DNA of 64,000 bases from CAZJRQ01 sp964548535 (GTDB taxonomy: Bacteria > Bacillota > Clostridia > Oscillospirales > Ruminococcaceae): assembly GCA_964548535.1 (NCBI GenBank), contig CAZJRQ010000004.1, forward strand, positions 1 through 64,000, in the 5' to 3' direction. Of this stretch, positions 33,629 to 43,139 are shown in pieces; position 1 is the first letter of the stretch, and each line of letters starts with the position of its first letter. The notes under the pieces were generated by a model, which worked only from the letters and a program-made list of their open reading frames with translations, was not told where the DNA came from and did not search any database. A program made the translations under genes and the position numbers.

Positions 33629-34897
33629 TTATAGTGAGTAGACGATTTTTCCATTGCAGACTGTATAAACAACCTTGCCTTTAAGTTTTTCGCCTTTAAA
33701 TACTGTGTTTTTAGATTTAGAATGCAGTTCTTCTGGAATAACTTCCCACATATAGTCAGGGTCAAATATGCACAGGTCGCATTTTTCACCTACAGCAATT
33801 TTAACAGGAGTAATATTCATAATATCTCTAGGATTTACCGCCATGACTTGTGCAATCTTATCAAGCGAACATTTTCCAGCATGATATAGCTGTGTAAGTG
33901 TAACAGCAAGTGATGTTTCAAGACCGACAACGCCGTTCGGAGCTTTTTCAAAATCAGCTTTTTCTTCCGAAGCGTGCGGAGCATGATCAGTAATAACACA
34001 ATCAATAGTACCGTCCAGCAGAGCATTTTCGATAGCAATTCTGTCCGATTCAGTTCTAAGTGGTGGTGACATTCTGTAATTAGCATCACGAGTCAGAAGT
34101 TTTTCGTCAGTGTAGGTAAAATAGTGCGGAGCAGTTTCACAAGTAACCTTAACTCCATCCTTTTTAGCAGCACGAATAATGTCAACTGAACCCTTAGTCG
34201 AAACATGAGCAATGTGAATTTTAGCATCGCAAGACATAGCAAGTGCAATTTCACGAGCAGTGATATAATCCTCAGACGCCCTGTCCATTCCCTTTACTCC
34301 AAGCTTTTTAGAAACCTCACCCTTGTTAATGATTCCGCCGTTGATGATTTTCAAATCCTCACAGTGAGATATAACAAGCAGTCCATTATCATTCGAAAGT
34401 TCAATAGCCTTACGCATAAGTTCAGCATTTTCAACAGGTCGTCCGTCGTCTGAAATAGCCTTTACTCCAGCGTTTATCATCTCTTCAAAGTCAGCAAGTT
34501 CTTCACTTTTCATATCCTTAGTAACACAGCCGATTGGGTAAACATTAATTCCAGACTTAGCCGATTTGTCGAGAATATATTTTACAGTCTGTGCATTGTC
34601 AATAACAGGACTAGTGTTAGGCATGCAAGCAACAGCAGTAAAACCGCCAGCTTTTGCAGCATTAGTTCCAGTAACAATATCTTCTTTGTGTGTAAGTCCA
34701 GGGTCACGAAGGTGTACATGCATATCAAATAAACCAGGGAAGGCAACAAGTTTTGAGTTGCCCTCGATGATTTTATCGGCAGCAATATCTAAATCGCCGA
34801 TTTGTTTAATTATACCGTCCTCAACCAAAATATCAACAACTTTGTCAAGTTTTGTCTGAGGATCAATAGCTCTAATTTTTTTTATTAGTAATGTCAT
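33629..34897 (-). CDS. pyrC: Dihydroorotase
   Basis: A 422-aa class I dihydroorotase that closes carbamoyl aspartate to dihydroorotate. The metal motif DMHVHLRDPG is near residue 60, with HCED, HIAHVST and the late DHAPH in order. The stop of the upstream membrane gene and the start of pyrC share base 34897. It heads the pyrC-F-K-D block; pyrB is far away at 61448. Confidence 0.94.
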   Translation of the reverse strand: MTLLIKKIRAIDPQTKLDKVVDILVEDGIIKQIGDLDIAADKIIEGNSKLVAFPGLFDMHVHLRDPGLTHKEDIVTGTNAAKAGGFTAVACMPNTSPVIDNAQTVKYILDKSAKSGINVYPIGCVTKDMKSEELADFEEMINAGVKAISDDGRPVENAELMRKAIELSNDNGLLVISHCEDLKIINGGIINKGEVSKKLGVKGMDRASEDYITAREIALAMSCDAKIHIAHVSTKGSVDIIRAAKKDGVKVTCETAPHYFTYTDEKLLTRDANYRMSPPLRTESDRIAIENALLDGTIDCVITDHAPHASEEKADFEKAPNGVVGLETSLAVTLTQLYHAGKCSLDKIAQVMAVNPRDIMNITPVKIAVGEKCDLCIFDPDYMWEVIPEELHSKSKNTVFKGEKLKGKVVYTVCNGKIVYSL

Positions 34898-35412
34898 TAA
34901 TCTGTTTTAAACTCTTTCTTATTATATAGTTTCAATGTTTTTTCAGGCATTTCACACTCATAAACATCGTCAGAATTACGAATTAGGAATGTAGCAGTAG
35001 GCTTTGAGTCTGATTTTTCATTTCCGTTACTGTCTTTTTCAGCGTCAGTAAGATTACTGTATGCAATTTGAGCGAAGAATTTATATTGCATTGCATCATC
35101 AAAGCTAGTATCATGATGCTTTGGCAGTATAAATAGCTTGATTTTGCCTTGTCCGTCAGCGTCTTCGCTAATCTTGTAATAACCGTCAGCAATTACAGTA
35201 TTGTTTTTTGTATTAGTAATTTTAAATCCGCTTTCTTGAGTAAATTCAAGCATCATGTCCTTTTTTTCATCTATCCAAGCACCAGACATAATAAGTCTAG
35301 AATCACCAACAGTTGACGGATGATTAAGCATATAGCTACCTGCAACTACACCGCATATAACCAGTATAATAAAAATTAGTGTTAGTACAAACTGAACTAT
35401 CTTCTTACCCAT
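34897..35412 (-). CDS. Membrane-anchored protein of unknown function
   Basis: A 171-aa protein with one N-terminal membrane helix (about 7-29) and an extracellular beta-rich domain: GAWIDEKKDMMLEFTQESGFKI, VIADGYYKISEDADGQGKIKLFI and a C-terminal TFLIRNSDDVYECEMPEKTLKLY. This resembles small lipocalin-like lipoprotein domains but no family is certain. It directly abuts pyrC, so it is probably co-transcribed, with no functional link evident. Confidence 0.55.
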   Translation of the reverse strand: MGKKIVQFVLTLIFIILVICGVVAGSYMLNHPSTVGDSRLIMSGAWIDEKKDMMLEFTQESGFKITNTKNNTVIADGYYKISEDADGQGKIKLFILPKHHDTSFDDAMQYKFFAQIAYSNLTDAEKDSNGNEKSDSKPTATFLIRNSDDVYECEMPEKTLKLYNKKEFKTD

Positions 35413-35501
35413 AATAATAACCTATCCTTTCGATAAGCAGTTTTAATATTTAACACAATAGTATTATGTTACCCAGAAAATATAAAACTGCAATTAAAAT
35501 T

Positions 35502-37169
35502 TTATTTTTTGTTTTGTAAAATTGCACCCTTATTTGCAGAAGTAACTAGGGACGCATATCTTGCCAAATAACCACTTGTGATTTTTGGCTCTCTAGGCTG
35601 CCAATTAGCTCTTCTCGTAGCTAATTCTTCATCTGAAAGCTTAACATTAATTGTGTTTGCAGGAATATCAATTGAAATGATATCACCGTTTTCAACCAAA
35701 GCAATAGGACCGCCAACAGCTGCCTCAGGAGAAACGTGACCTATAGCTGCACCTCTAGTAGCACCGCTGAAACGTCCGTCAGTGATAAGTGCAACAGTAG
35801 AGCCAAGTCCCATTCCAGCAATTGCAGAAGTTGGATTTAGCATCTCTCTCATTCCAGGGCCGCCCTTAGGACCTTCGTAACGAATTACAACGACATCACC
35901 AGAAACAATTTTTCCGCCTCTGATTGCATCAATTGCATCTTCTTCAGACTCAAATACCTTAGCAGGACCTTCGTGAGCAAGCATTTCAGGAGCAACAGCA
36001 GAACGCTTAACAACACAAGTATCAGGAGCAAGATTTCCGCTCAAAACAGCAATACCGCCAGTTTGTGAGTATGGATTCTCAATTGGCCTAATAAGCTCAG
36101 GATTTTTGTTCACAGCACCATTAATGTTCTCACCAACAGTTTTAGCAGTGCAGGTAACAATGTCAGTGTTAAGAAGATTTTTCTTGTTAAGCTCGTTCAT
36201 AACAGCGTAAACACCGCCAGCCTCTTGCAGATCCTCCATGTATGTGTGACCAGCAGGAGCAAGATGACAAAGGTTTGGAGTCTTAGCTGAAATATCATTA
36301 GCAATTCCAAGATTCAAATCAATTCCGCACTCGTTAGCGATAGCTGGAAGATGAAGCATTGAGTTTGTTGAACATCCCAAAGCCATGTCAACAGTAAGAG
36401 CATTCATGAAAGCTTTTTCAGTCATAATATCTCTAGGCTTGATATTTTTTCTGTAAAGATCCATAACCTGCATACCAGCGTGTTTAGCAAGCTTGATACG
36501 CTCGGAATAAACAGCTGGAATAGTACCGTTGCCACCAAGTCCCATTCCCAAAACTTCTGTTAAGCAGTTCATTGAGTTAGCAGTGTACATACCAGAGCAT
36601 GAACCGCAAGTAGGACAAGCCTTGTTTTCAAATTCCTCAACGTCCTCAGCATTCATAGTGCCGGCAGTGAAAGAACCAACAGCCTCAAACATACTTGAAA
36701 GAGAAGTCTTTTTGCCTTTAACGCGACCTGCAAGCATAGGACCGCCAGAAACAAAGATTGTAGGAATATTAACTCTTGCGGCAGCCATTAGCAAACCAGG
36801 AACGTTTTTGTCACAGTTAGGAACCATAACAAGAGCGTCAAAGTGATGAGCCAAAGCCATGCACTCGGTAGAGTCAGCAACAAGATCACGAGTTACAAGA
36901 GAATATTTCATTCCCTGATGTCCCATAGCAATACCGTCACAAACAGCAATTGCAGGGAAAACAACAGGAGTACCGCCGGCCATTGCTACGCCAGTTTTAA
37001 CAGCGTCAACGATTTTGTCAATATTCATATGTCCAGGCACAATTTCGTTGTATGAAGAAACAATACCAACCAAAGGTCTTTCCATTTCTTCCTTAGTCAT
37101 GCCTAAAGCATTGAATAATGAACGCTGAGGAGCTTTGTCAACTCCGTCGCAGAAAAAATTGTTTGCCAT
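35502..37169 (-). CDS. ilvD: Dihydroxy-acid dehydratase
   Basis: IlvD dehydrates dihydroxy-acids to 2-oxo acids in valine, leucine and isoleucine synthesis using an Fe-S cluster. The 555-aa protein has the cluster cysteines in VPNCDKNVPG and CPTCGSCSGMYTANSMNC, and the C-terminal DGRFSGATRGAAIGHVSPEAA. It starts with a clear AAAGAGG ribosome binding site. It supplies 2-oxoisovalerate, the LeuA substrate, although leuA is 13 kb away. Confidence 0.95.
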   Translation of the reverse strand: MANNFFCDGVDKAPQRSLFNALGMTKEEMERPLVGIVSSYNEIVPGHMNIDKIVDAVKTGVAMAGGTPVVFPAIAVCDGIAMGHQGMKYSLVTRDLVADSTECMALAHHFDALVMVPNCDKNVPGLLMAAARVNIPTIFVSGGPMLAGRVKGKKTSLSSMFEAVGSFTAGTMNAEDVEEFENKACPTCGSCSGMYTANSMNCLTEVLGMGLGGNGTIPAVYSERIKLAKHAGMQVMDLYRKNIKPRDIMTEKAFMNALTVDMALGCSTNSMLHLPAIANECGIDLNLGIANDISAKTPNLCHLAPAGHTYMEDLQEAGGVYAVMNELNKKNLLNTDIVTCTAKTVGENINGAVNKNPELIRPIENPYSQTGGIAVLSGNLAPDTCVVKRSAVAPEMLAHEGPAKVFESEEDAIDAIRGGKIVSGDVVVIRYEGPKGGPGMREMLNPTSAIAGMGLGSTVALITDGRFSGATRGAAIGHVSPEAAVGGPIALVENGDIISIDIPANTINVKLSDEELATRRANWQPREPKITSGYLARYASLVTSANKGAILQNKK

Positions 37170-37196
37170 AAAAATACATACCTCTTTCTTAGAATT

Positions 37197-37535
37197 TTAT
37201 TTTAAAAGATTGAAAATTAGAATTCCCAATCGTTGTCTTTCTAAATAATCATCGTACATAGTACAAAGAATCATCATTAATGGAGAAAGAATTACAAATG
37301 ATATTACAAAAAAACGTATTGCCAGAGAACATAATCCCTTAGTTTTTCTTAATTTAGAAAAACTAGCAATGAAAATTACTTCTGCTAACTGCACTATACA
37401 AATTAATATTGATACAAACCACGCAACAATAAGAGTTTCCTCTTTTTGCGGCACAGGAAATATAACAAATATAAGTAAAGTAATAAATGGAATAGTGCAA
37501 AGAATAATATTGCTTATCAAAAAAGTCCTTTTCAT
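37197..37535 (-). CDS. Small multi-pass membrane protein (paralogue of the next)
   Basis: A 112-aa protein with three membrane helices (about 5-27, 33-55, 68-92). The order ISNIILCTIPFITLLIFVIF, QLAEVIFIASFSKLRK and FVILSPLMMILCTMYDDYLERQ matches the 144-aa protein encoded just upstream, pointing to local duplication. No function known. Confidence 0.55.
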   Translation of the reverse strand: MKRTFLISNIILCTIPFITLLIFVIFPVPQKEETLIVAWFVSILICIVQLAEVIFIASFSKLRKTKGLCSLAIRFFVISFVILSPLMMILCTMYDDYLERQRLGILIFNLLK

Positions 37536-37570
37536 AATTATATATATATCCGAATTAATTTATGATAAAG

Positions 37571-38005
37571 TTATAATACCTTATCAACTACATTTAAATT
37601 CTCAAAATAATCAAGCTGATTAAAAGCAATTTCAGCACTTGCAGTGGAACTGCTAGAACTATTCGTGGCGTTAGCACCCTTTTGATAACGTGTATCATAT
37701 CCAACACAAAGATACATCAGTACAGGAGTAATGACAAATAGTGTTAGACAAAAATACGCAGCGGCTGTTGAAGTGTAGCCTTTAAGTTCTTTCTTTTTAG
37801 AAATAATTGCCATAACAACAATTTCAATAAGCTGAAAACCAGCTATTCCGAAAGCTGCAATAGTCGTAATAGAACCAAGATAATCAGGCTTTTTCGGATT
37901 ACTAGTATTTACAAAAATCAGTATTGAAAAATAAACGATGAATGGAATACATGACAATACTATATTAATGTAGTCCAATTTCTTTTTATTAGATGTTTTC
38001 TTCAT
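37571..38005 (-). CDS. Small multi-pass membrane protein (paralogue)
   Basis: A 144-aa protein with three membrane helices (about 11-30, 40-65, 80-103), sharing with its neighbour the patterns NIVLSCIPFIVYFSILIFV, QLIEIVVMAIISKKKELKG and FVITPVLMYLCVGYDTRYQKG. A short Ser/Thr-rich C-terminal tail follows. It begins 2 bp after the ROK kinase stop and is probably co-transcribed with it. Confidence 0.55.
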   Translation of the reverse strand: MKKTSNKKKLDYINIVLSCIPFIVYFSILIFVNTSNPKKPDYLGSITTIAAFGIAGFQLIEIVVMAIISKKKELKGYTSTAAAYFCLTLFVITPVLMYLCVGYDTRYQKGANATNSSSSSTASAEIAFNQLDYFENLNVVDKVL

Positions 38006-38007
38006 AA

Positions 38008-38964
38008 TTATTCATTCGCAAGGCCAAGAAAAGCCGCACCAATAATACCAGCATCGTTGCCAAGCTGAGCAATAACTATTTCAGTATTCTTTGGTGAATT
38101 TTTAGTGTAAACCTCTTTAGCAACAAGATCTTTTAGTGGAAGAAGCAAAGGGTCACCCTCATTGCAAACTCCGCCGCCAATGCAGAGAATATCAGGCTGG
38201 AAGGTATTAATAGTATTAGTAATACCGCAAGCAAGATATTTAATATACTTGTCAACAACTGCTTTAGCAGTAGCGTCGCCCATTCTCATAGCGTTAAAAG
38301 CTGTGCGTGCAGAAACTTTAGTTTCTGCCTTAGCAGCCTGCCAAAGTAGTGATTCTTTATTGTATTCTATAGCTTCGTTAGTCATGCGTACAAGACCGGT
38401 AGCTGAAGAAAACACCTCAAAACAGCCATGTCTTCCGCAGGTGCATATAGGACCGTCAGCATCAATAACAGTGTGACCAATTTCAGCACCGGCAAAATTA
38501 AATCCAGAATAAATTTTGCCGTCTATAATAATTCCGCCGCCAACGCCGGTACCAAGAGTAATGCAAACAGCGTCATTAGCACCTTGAGCCGCACCAGCAA
38601 CATATTCGCCGTAAGCCGCAGCATTAGCATCATTTTCAACAAAGCAAGGTTTCTGAATATGTGTTTTCATTAGCTTAACAACTGGAAAATTCTCGAAGTT
38701 CAAATTGTTTGAATATTCAATAATGCCAGTTGCAGAGTTAGCAGTACCAGGAGTTCCAATTCCTACAGATTCAATTTCATTCAAAGTAAGTCCAGCATTG
38801 TCAACAGCTTGAAGAGCAATGTCAGCCATGTCTTTGCAAATATCCTCACCAGGTCTAGGCAGATTAGTTTTGCAAGTAGCTTTTGAGATGATGTTAAACT
38901 GCTCGTCAACAACACCAGCCTTGATATTTGTACCGCCTAAATCAATTCCAATATAATATTTCAT
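38008..38964 (-). CDS. ROK-family glucokinase
   Basis: A 318-aa sugar kinase with the phosphate loop GIDLGGTNIKAGVVD (4-18), the catalytic FVENDANAAAYGEY (Asp about 105), and the ROK zinc site GPICTCGRHGCFEVFSS near 170-186. Most Clostridia glucokinases have this form. It lies 36 bp downstream of manA, giving a small hexose-phosphate operon. Confidence 0.9.
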   Translation of the reverse strand: MKYYIGIDLGGTNIKAGVVDEQFNIISKATCKTNLPRPGEDICKDMADIALQAVDNAGLTLNEIESVGIGTPGTANSATGIIEYSNNLNFENFPVVKLMKTHIQKPCFVENDANAAAYGEYVAGAAQGANDAVCITLGTGVGGGIIIDGKIYSGFNFAGAEIGHTVIDADGPICTCGRHGCFEVFSSATGLVRMTNEAIEYNKESLLWQAAKAETKVSARTAFNAMRMGDATAKAVVDKYIKYLACGITNTINTFQPDILCIGGGVCNEGDPLLLPLKDLVAKEVYTKNSPKNTEIVIAQLGNDAGIIGAAFLGLANE

Positions 38965-39000
38965 GATAATTCCCCTTACATATTAAAAGATATAAGATTG

Positions 39001-39954
39001 TTATACCTTAGTTAGAATTGCTTTACATTTTCCTTCGATTGTAAATTCACCTGCATTTGCAGGAATGAAAATGCTTTCGCCCTTTTTAACTTCTATAGTT
39101 TCATCACCAATAACAGTACAGTCACCCTCTAGGAACAGCAAGCTTACAAATGATTTTTCACCAGCAGTAAGAACAGCCTTTGAATCAACATCAAGAGCAT
39201 AAGTTGTAAAATAATCACAGCTTGAAAGAAGCTTTGAAGTATATCCGTCCTCTTGCTCGATAGGAGTATCAGGATAAGCCCTAGCAGGACAAAGGTCAGT
39301 AACGTCCTTAGCCTTTTCAACATGAAGTTCACGAGGCTTGCCGTCATTTCCAACACGACCGTAATCGAAAATTCTGTAAGTAGTATTTGAATTCTGCTGA
39401 ATCTCAGCAATCAAAATACCCTTGCCGATAGCGTGCAAAGTTCCAGCCTGAATAAAGAAAACGTCACCCTTTTTAACAGGGACAGCATTAGTAACATCAA
39501 GCAAAGTGTTGTCAGCAATACGCTTTGCAAATTCGTCCTTAGAAATATCATGCTTAAAGCCGTAAAGTAGAGTAGCACCCTCGTCACAGTCAACAACATA
39601 CCACATTTCAGTCTTGCCATATTCGCCCTCAACACGCTGAGCATATTCATTATCAGGGTGAACCTGAACAGACAAATTATCCTTAGCATCAATAAGCTTG
39701 ATTAGAATAGGGAAGTTGTCGAATTTCTCACAATCAGTACCCAAAACAGACTTTCCAGCCTTATCAATGTATTGAGCAAGAGTAAGTCCTGCATATTCAC
39801 CGTTAGCAACAACGCTGTTTCCGTCCTTATGACATGAAAGCTCCCAGCTCTCAGCAACCTTGTCATAATCACAATCCTTGCCGAAGTCATCGCGTAAGCG
39901 AGTACCTCCCCAAATATAATCCTTAAAAGCTGGTGTTAATTTCAAAATTGACAT
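39001..39954 (-). CDS. manA: Mannose-6-phosphate isomerase, class I
   Basis: ManA interconverts mannose-6-phosphate and fructose-6-phosphate with zinc. The 317-aa short form has FKDYIWGGTRLRDDFG, NLSVQVHPDNEYA (metal ligands), GTLHAIGKGILIAEIQQNSNTTYRIFDYGR and a C-terminal cupin half. The start at 39954 follows GGAGG; a longer frame to 39975 is less likely. Confidence 0.93.
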   Translation of the reverse strand: MSILKLTPAFKDYIWGGTRLRDDFGKDCDYDKVAESWELSCHKDGNSVVANGEYAGLTLAQYIDKAGKSVLGTDCEKFDNFPILIKLIDAKDNLSVQVHPDNEYAQRVEGEYGKTEMWYVVDCDEGATLLYGFKHDISKDEFAKRIADNTLLDVTNAVPVKKGDVFFIQAGTLHAIGKGILIAEIQQNSNTTYRIFDYGRVGNDGKPRELHVEKAKDVTDLCPARAYPDTPIEQEDGYTSKLLSSCDYFTTYALDVDSKAVLTAGEKSFVSLLFLEGDCTVIGDETIEVKKGESIFIPANAGEFTIEGKCKAILTKV

Positions 39955-40020
39955 AAAATTACTCCTCCAAATCATTATAATATACCAATTATTATATTAA
40001 CATATTTTAAACTATAAGTC

Positions 40021-40064
40021 AATAAAAAAAACAATGCAATTGATAATAAATCAATCACATTGCT
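40021..40064 (-). terminator. Terminator of the surface-protein gene
   Basis: CAATGtGATTGAT/ATCAATTgCATTG-type stem followed on the minus strand by eight T. Confidence 0.75.
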
Positions 40065-40089
40065 ATAAATTTAGAATATGTAAGTAAGA

Positions 40090-40779
40090 TTATTTCTTGT
40101 CTTTCTTAGAAACGAATCTACCAGTGCTAACATCAAAGTCGGTGCTGCTCTTTTTACCAAGAATAAACCAAATAATTGCAATTGCAAGAATAATACCAGC
40201 AGCGATACCGATAATTAGGAAAACTGGCTTTCCGCCGTCATCCTGAGTAGCGTCAACCTTGTGGTTACCCTTATCGTTTGCATTAGTAACTTTAATTCCA
40301 GTACATTTAATCTCAGCAATATCAGTACCAGTAATGTTAATAGCACTAATTAAATCGAAGTTGTTAGTACCGTAAGCTGAAACGATAGCATCATATGTAA
40401 AAGTTGCAGACTTATCGTCAAATTCCTTTGGAGTAACTCTAGCCCAAACCTCACCGTTAGAGTTAGCCATAGCAGTGTCAGGTGATTCCCAGCTTTGAAT
40501 AACAAGCTCTACAGGATATTCAACCTCAGCCTTTTCCAAGTCTTCACCGCTTTTCTTATCCTTAACTTCATAAGAAACAATAATTTCAGAGTCCTTAGTC
40601 AGTCTAGACATATCAAAGGCTTTGAAATCTACTTTCAATGATGAAGACCATCCTGTAACAGCAATTGCTTCACTTGTGTCAACATCAACATCTCCAGCAG
40701 CAAATGTGGAAACAGCAGTTCCAACAGCTACTACAGCAGCAAGTGCGAAAGAAGCAATTGTAGATATAATTTTCTTCAT
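40090..40779 (-). CDS. Secreted surface protein with C-terminal membrane anchor
   Basis: Signal peptide MKKIISTIASFALAAVVA... with cleavage after a STFAA motif, then a ~150-residue beta-type domain and a membrane helix near residues 195-217 followed by KK-rich sequence. The extracellular domain (EAIAVTGWSSSLKVDFKAFDMSRLT) looks like an Ig- or cohesin-like fold but is not identified. ATGs at 40788 and 40800 are also possible starts; spacing to GAAAGGG is not ideal for any of them. Confidence 0.6.
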   Translation of the reverse strand: MKKIISTIASFALAAVVAVGTAVSTFAAGDVDVDTSEAIAVTGWSSSLKVDFKAFDMSRLTKDSEIIVSYEVKDKKSGEDLEKAEVEYPVELVIQSWESPDTAMANSNGEVWARVTPKEFDDKSATFTYDAIVSAYGTNNFDLISAINITGTDIAEIKCTGIKVTNANDKGNHKVDATQDDGGKPVFLIIGIAAGIILAIAIIWFILGKKSSTDFDVSTGRFVSKKDKK

Positions 40780-40820
40780 AAAATTCATCTTCCCTTTCAT
40801 TACAAATCTTAATAATTATC

Positions 40821-40849
40821 ATTATATCATGTATCTTTATATATGTCAA
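40821..40849 (-). promoter_or_regulatory. Promoter of the surface-protein gene
   Basis: Minus-strand TTGACA (40849-40844), 17-bp spacer, TATAAT (40826-40821): full consensus. Confidence 0.8.
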
Positions 40850-41004
40850 TACATAGTTGACATAAACTTATATATTTTGATTATATGATAATAACACTCT
40901 TGAAATTATGCGCAATATATGTTATTATGTATAAATAAACGTTTAAGTTTTGCGTGTGAATACGGCAAAATGTTAGTAAATTATTATACTTTTGAGGTGT
41001 TTTT

Positions 41005-41436
41005 ATGAAGATAATGGCGGTTGATTATGGTGATGCGAGAACTGGCTTGGCAGTGTGTGACAGAACAGAATTTTTAGCTTCTCCAGTTGGTACTATAAAT
41101 GAAAGAAATGCACAAGTGCTTGCAATGAAAATTGCACATATGGCAAAGCAATATGAGGTTGGAGAGATAATTGTCGGATTTCCAAAGAACATGAACGGTT
41201 CGATTGGACCACGTGCTGAGAAATGTCAGAATTTCGCAAATATGCTTAATGAGCTTGTCGATGTTCCTGTGAATATGTGGGATGAGCGTTCAACAACTGT
41301 GACAGCTCATCAGATTTTGAACGAAACAAATGTAAGGGGTAAAGAGAGAAAAGAAGTAGTTGATACAGTAGCAGCTACGGTGATTTTGGAGGGGTACCTT
41401 GATTTCAGAAGAAAAAATAAAAACGCAAAATCCTAA
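41005..41436 (+). CDS. ruvX: RuvX/YqgF, pre-16S rRNA nuclease family
   Basis: A 143-aa RNase H-fold protein with VDYGDARTGLAVCD at the start (Asp7), IVGFPKNMNGSIGPRA and WDERSTTVTA with the second acidic site. YqgF proteins trim the 16S rRNA 5' end and were also annotated as Holliday junction resolvases. It overlaps the following phosphoesterase by 38 bp. Confidence 0.92.
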   Translation: MKIMAVDYGDARTGLAVCDRTEFLASPVGTINERNAQVLAMKIAHMAKQYEVGEIIVGFPKNMNGSIGPRAEKCQNFANMLNELVDVPVNMWDERSTTVTAHQILNETNVRGKERKEVVDTVAATVILEGYLDFRRKNKNAKS

Positions 41437-42280
41437 GAGCAAAAAGGTCTGGAAATTTAAACTTCTGATTGTTCTGGCTGTGCTGATTATTTTGGTGATT
41501 GCTGAGTTTATATATTCCAATACTTATATTGATGTGGAAAATTTTACGTATAAAAATGAGTCAGTACCAAAAGGTTTTGATGGAGCTGTGATTGTTCAGA
41601 TTTCAGATTATCATAATCATGGCGGAAGTTATGATGATAGGCTGATTAGCAATATTAAAGAGCAGAATCCTGATTATATTTTCATAACTGGTGACTCTGT
41701 TGATGCTGGGTATACAAATGTTGATGTTGCGATTAATTTTTTAGAGCGTGTGTCTGAAATTGCGCCATGCTATATGGTGTGGGGCAATCATGAACTTAAA
41801 ATTGATCTTGACGATTTTGAAAAGTTGGAGAGTGCGGTTAGGTCAAGTGATATTACTTTGCTTGAACAGGAATGTACAGTTGTTACAAGAAATGGCGACA
41901 ATATGTTTTTGTATGGCACACAGCATATGCCAACTATTGAAAATTTTAGCCAAACTGGAGTTAAGGATGATGATTTTTTCGTTAATATTCATCATTATCC
42001 TGAAGATATTGACCGCATTGCAAGTGTGTCTAGAGAAACTGGAAGTCAGGTTGATCTCGTGTTTTGCGGACATGCTCACGGCGGGTTGATATGTTTGCCA
42101 CCATTTTTAAAGGGGCTTTATGCTCCAGGTCAGGAATTTTTCCCAAAGTATACATCAGGTGAGTATCAGGTTGACGGTACTACAATGATATTGAGCAGGG
42201 GACTTGGTAATAGTGGCTGGACAAAGAGATTTTTTGATCCGTTTCATCTAGTTGTCTGTACTCTTGAAAGTGAAGATTAA
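41399..42280 (+). CDS. Membrane-anchored metallophosphoesterase
   Basis: A 293-aa protein with an N-terminal membrane helix (about 16-38) and a calcineurin-type catalytic domain with QISDYHNHGG, FITGDSVDAG, WGNHEL, NIHHYPED and GHAHGGLICLP. It starts at TTG 41399 after GGAGGGG, inside the end of ruvX. Related YaeI/YkuE proteins act on lipid or phospholipid phosphates; the substrate here is unknown. Confidence 0.85.
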   Translation: MISEEKIKTQNPKSKKVWKFKLLIVLAVLIILVIAEFIYSNTYIDVENFTYKNESVPKGFDGAVIVQISDYHNHGGSYDDRLISNIKEQNPDYIFITGDSVDAGYTNVDVAINFLERVSEIAPCYMVWGNHELKIDLDDFEKLESAVRSSDITLLEQECTVVTRNGDNMFLYGTQHMPTIENFSQTGVKDDDFFVNIHHYPEDIDRIASVSRETGSQVDLVFCGHAHGGLICLPPFLKGLYAPGQEFFPKYTSGEYQVDGTTMILSRGLGNSGWTKRFFDPFHLVVCTLESED

Positions 42281-42732
42281 TCTTTTTTTCTTTTGTAAAA
42301 AAGTTCTTTTAATCCAGTTAGAATGATGAAAATTCCAAAGATTTTTCTAAGAAGCGAATTATCCATTTTGTTTGCAATAATACTAAATATAATAGCAAAA
42401 ATCGTTCCTGTTATAATGACGGGGACGATTTTTTTCCATTCTATCAGTTTGTTTTTGGCATGGAAGATAATTGATATAACAGCGATAGGGATAAAGAATA
42501 CGAGGTTTATTCCCTGAGCAGTTATTTGCGGCATGTTTGCAAAAACNNNNNNNNNNNNNNNNNNNNNNNNNNNNNNNNNNNNNNNNNNNNNNNNNNNNNN
42601 NNNNNNNNNNNNNNNNNNNNNNNNNNNNNNNNNNNNNNNNNNNNNNCCGCCACCCGAACCGAAAAGACCGTTGGCGATTCCCGCTAATATACCAACTATA
42701 TATAAATAAAATCTCTTTATAAATTTACGCAC
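42277..42732 (-). CDS. TSUP/TauE-type membrane protein, interrupted by a gap
   Basis: A short (about 150-aa) TSUP-family transporter. It starts MRKFIKRFYLYIVGILAGIA and contains the family NGLFGSGGG motif. The C-terminal part has three helices ending LTGLKELFYKRKK. A 100-N gap removes about 34 codons in the middle (42547-42646), but the frame fits on both sides if the gap is near its nominal length. The family exports sulfur-containing anions or is of unknown role. The last 4 bp overlap the convergent phosphoesterase. Confidence 0.7.
   Translation of the reverse strand: MRKFIKRFYLYIVGILAGIANGLFGSGGXXXXXXXXXXXXXXXXXXXXXXXXXXXXXXXXXXVFANMPQITAQGINLVFFIPIAVISIIFHAKNKLIEWKKIVPVIITGTIFAIIFSIIANKMDNSLLRKIFGIFIILTGLKELFYKRKKD
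42547..42646. other. Assembly gap (100 N)
   Basis: Exactly 100 undetermined bases within the TSUP gene; no repeat is seen at the edges. Confidence 0.97.
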
Positions 42733-42791
42733 AAAAAATCACCTCTTACTATTATCAGTAAAAGGTGAAAATTTATTCAAAAATTATATTG

Positions 42792-43025
42792 TTAGTCAAT
42801 CTCAACCATAATTTTCTGGTCGATTCTTGAACAGCCAGCTCTCATAACAGTTCTGATTGCCTTAGCAATACGTCCCTGTTTTCCGATAACTCTGCCCATG
42901 TCGTCAGACGCCACGTGAAGATGATATACAATTACACCCTCTTCATTAGGTTCGTCAACAACAACCTCAACAGAATCCTTGTCATCAACAAGCTCGCGTA
43001 CAATAGTTTTTAGAAGTTCATCCAT
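42792..43025 (-). CDS. khpA: KH-domain RNA-binding protein KhpA
   Basis: A 77-aa single KH domain with the GxxG loop IGKQG in DDMGRVIGKQGRIAKAIRT. KhpA with KhpB/Jag binds many RNAs and affects cell division in Firmicutes. It is the last gene of the ylxM-ffh-rpsP-khpA operon and follows a possible RNA pseudoknot. Confidence 0.92.
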   Translation of the reverse strand: MDELLKTIVRELVDDKDSVEVVVDEPNEEGVIVYHLHVASDDMGRVIGKQGRIAKAIRTVMRAGCSRIDQKIMVEID

Positions 43026-43065
43026 TTTTTATCCTCAATTCTCCCACAAAAATTTCGATGGAAAA

Positions 43066-43112
43066 CCCACCGATAAAACCAGTAAGGCGAGTGGTGGGAT
43101 TAGACCTTACTG
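43066..43112 (-). promoter_or_regulatory. Possible H-type pseudoknot between rpsP and khpA
   Basis: On the minus strand four blocks occur in interleaved order: CAGTAAGG, CCCACC, CCTTACTG, GGTGGG. The 8-bp helix (43112-43105 with 43087-43080) and the 6-bp helix (43098-43093 with 43071-43066) cross each other. This gives an H-type pseudoknot, or two alternative hairpins. It lies ~40 nt upstream of the khpA start and could control its translation or mRNA processing. Confidence 0.5.
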
Positions 43113-43139
43113 ATTGGACAATAGAATTAGATACTATAA

